Assembly (NCBI GenBank): GCA_031278965.1
Contig: JAITJJ010000156.1
Span: 1-16,074, forward strand
Direction of reading: 5' to 3'
From: Deferribacteraceae bacterium
GTDB taxonomy: Bacteria; Chrysiogenota; Deferribacteres; Deferribacterales; JAISNW01
DNA: 16,074 nucleotides
Below, piece by piece: positions 15,170-16,074 of the stretch (positions within the stretch are counted from its first letter, which is position 1; every line of letters starts with the position of its first letter). Under the pieces are notes generated by a model that was given only the letters and a program-made list of their open reading frames with translations, made no database searches and was not told the DNA's origin. The position numbers and the translations under genes were made by a program.

Positions 15170-15334
15170 TTATTTTCTCATTTCTATTTTTTTGCTGATC
15201 AGCCAGTTTTCAAGATCAACAACATCAAATAGGAGTCTACCGCCCCCTTTTCCAGTTCTTATAAAAGGGATTTTTCTCATATGCGTGAATTGATATAAGG
15301 TGTTCTTTTTAAGATGCAATATCCTAGCAGCTTC
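15170..15334 (-). pseudogene. Excisionase-like helix-turn-helix protein (HTH_17 type), N-terminus missing
   Basis: The 54 open codons begin at EAARILHLKKNTLYQF and continue with MRKIPFIRTGKGGGRLLFD and then VVDLENWLISKKI. This is the typical layout of MerR/Xis-like DNA-binding domains (HTH_17): recognition helix, an IPFIRxG wing and a final 'DxxxWL' helix. The usual 5-15 residues before EAA (such as LLTVK) are missing, because an in-frame TGA lies at 15335-15337, exactly where sbcD sequence begins. A TTG inside the domain is the only start candidate. In plasmids and integrative elements such a gene often precedes rep and controls copy number or excision. It was probably truncated when the element joined sbcD. 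Confidence 0.65.
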
Positions 15335-16074
15335 TCATTGTTGCAGGAGATATTTTTGAAACACACACCCCAACACACCTTGCCCAAAAGATGTATTATG
15401 ATTTTTTAAACCGCCTGCCCACCCCGTATGCTGTGATCATAAGCGGTAATCATGATTCTGTATCCCTTCTCAGCGCTCCTAAAGAGCTTCTTAAAAACTT
15501 AAATGTTTTTGTGGTGGGGGATGTTTCAGAAAAGCCCGAGGGGGAACTAATCCCTATTAAAAAAGGGGAAAGAATAGCAGGGCTCATATGCGCCGCCGCA
15601 TATAACTCCGTTCCTCAAGATGCCCTCAAAAACTTTTCGGATGTGCTTTGCATTGCAGAAGAGAAGCGGACGGAGCTTTTTTCAATTTATGGGGAAAAAG
15701 TTCCAATAATAGCCGTCGGTCATCAGAGCGCAACAGGGTTAGAGAACAACTGGCACAGCAAATATGAGGGACTCAGGGAGGAAAGCATAAACCTTGACGG
15801 CATTGCCCAAAGGGTGGATTACTTTGCATTAGGTCATATCCACACCGCCATGACCATAGGCGGGAAAGAACACTTTCGCTATTCGGGCTCCTCCATAAAT
15901 ATGAACCCTATGAAGGGTGGAACGGGAGGTAAAAAAGTTGTCGTTGTTGAATTTAAGGGGGGAAAGAGCCTTATAAAAGAGGTTTTTGTCCCCGTTTTTC
16001 AGCAGATAATCAAGCTTGAAGGCAGCTTTGGCAAAGTTTTTGACGAGGTTGACGGCTTAATTAGAGCAGGTGTT
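15331..16074 (+). pseudogene. sbcD: Nuclease SbcCD subunit D, 5' truncated and running off the window
   Basis: The 248 codons are open to the last base. Mre11/SbcD metallophosphoesterase motifs appear in order: LLIVAGDIFE (motif II), ISGNHDS (motif III, about 39-43), AVGHQS (motif IV, about 128-133) and ALGHIH (motif V, about 166-171), followed by FRYSGSSINMNPM. SbcD pairs with the ATPase SbcC to cut hairpins and protein-blocked DNA ends. The first ~45-50 residues, including motif I (DxH, a metal ligand), are missing; upstream is a TAG at 15325-15327 and then element DNA. No start codon with a ribosome site is visible, so the gene is probably dead here unless the 5' part is elsewhere. The 5' end is not found on the other side of the element. 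Confidence 0.88.

Noticed and set aside
1..16074. CRISPR array, tRNA or rRNA genes, or direct-repeat arrays
   Set aside because: I saw no regularly spaced repeats, no cloverleaf with TTCRANNC-type T-arm and no rRNA-like sequence.

Overview
The window holds two ordinary chromosomal gene blocks, both on the minus strand, bounded and separated by wreckage of mobile elements. The organism is a Gram-negative-type bacterium of moderate GC content. It uses the non-mevalonate isoprenoid pathway, a bacterial class II lysyl-tRNA synthetase and c-di-GMP signalling. The long amidophosphoribosyltransferase resembles the form I associate with Bacteroidota, while the xseB-ispA-dxs order is common in Proteobacteria and delta-like lineages. 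I therefore do not assign a phylum.

Layout. 1-471: 3' part of an integrase-core (DDE) transposase, cut by the window edge. 533-5460 (minus): purF-like gene, xseB, ispA and dxs, tightly packed with an overlap at ispA/dxs and a -10-like box in front of purF. 5461-6427: about 970 bases of mostly decayed DNA. It holds a short orphan reading frame, a well-supported 51-residue membrane peptide gene coupled to an upstream frame, and a broken IS630-type transposase whose catalytic Asp position reads Gly. 6428-13721 (minus): tsaC/yrdC-like gene, HD-GYP response regulator, large hybrid histidine kinase and lysS, with gaps of only 9 to 30 bases and a good sigma70-type promoter in front of lysS. 13890-14111: 5' part of an IS3-type orfA. 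14112-15334 (minus): remnant of a rolling-circle plasmid or integrative element, with a truncated leading-gene fragment, a hairpin-rich region, a Rep_1 (HUH) initiator and an N-terminally truncated excisionase-like HTH gene. 15331-16074 (plus): sbcD lacking its 5' end and running off the window.

How the genes work together. Dxs makes DXP, IspA condenses the resulting C5 units to farnesyl diphosphate, XseB is the small subunit of exonuclease VII, and the PurF-like enzyme makes phosphoribosylamine for purines. In the second block, translation-accuracy genes (LysRS and the threonylcarbamoyl-AMP synthase for t6A) flank a sensor kinase and a phosphorylatable c-di-GMP phosphodiesterase that probably form one signalling pair.

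I found no CRISPR array, rRNA, tRNA or intact new defence system. The most interesting parts are the small membrane-peptide cassette, the degenerate C-terminal phosphorelay domains of the kinase, and the element remnant fused into sbcD.
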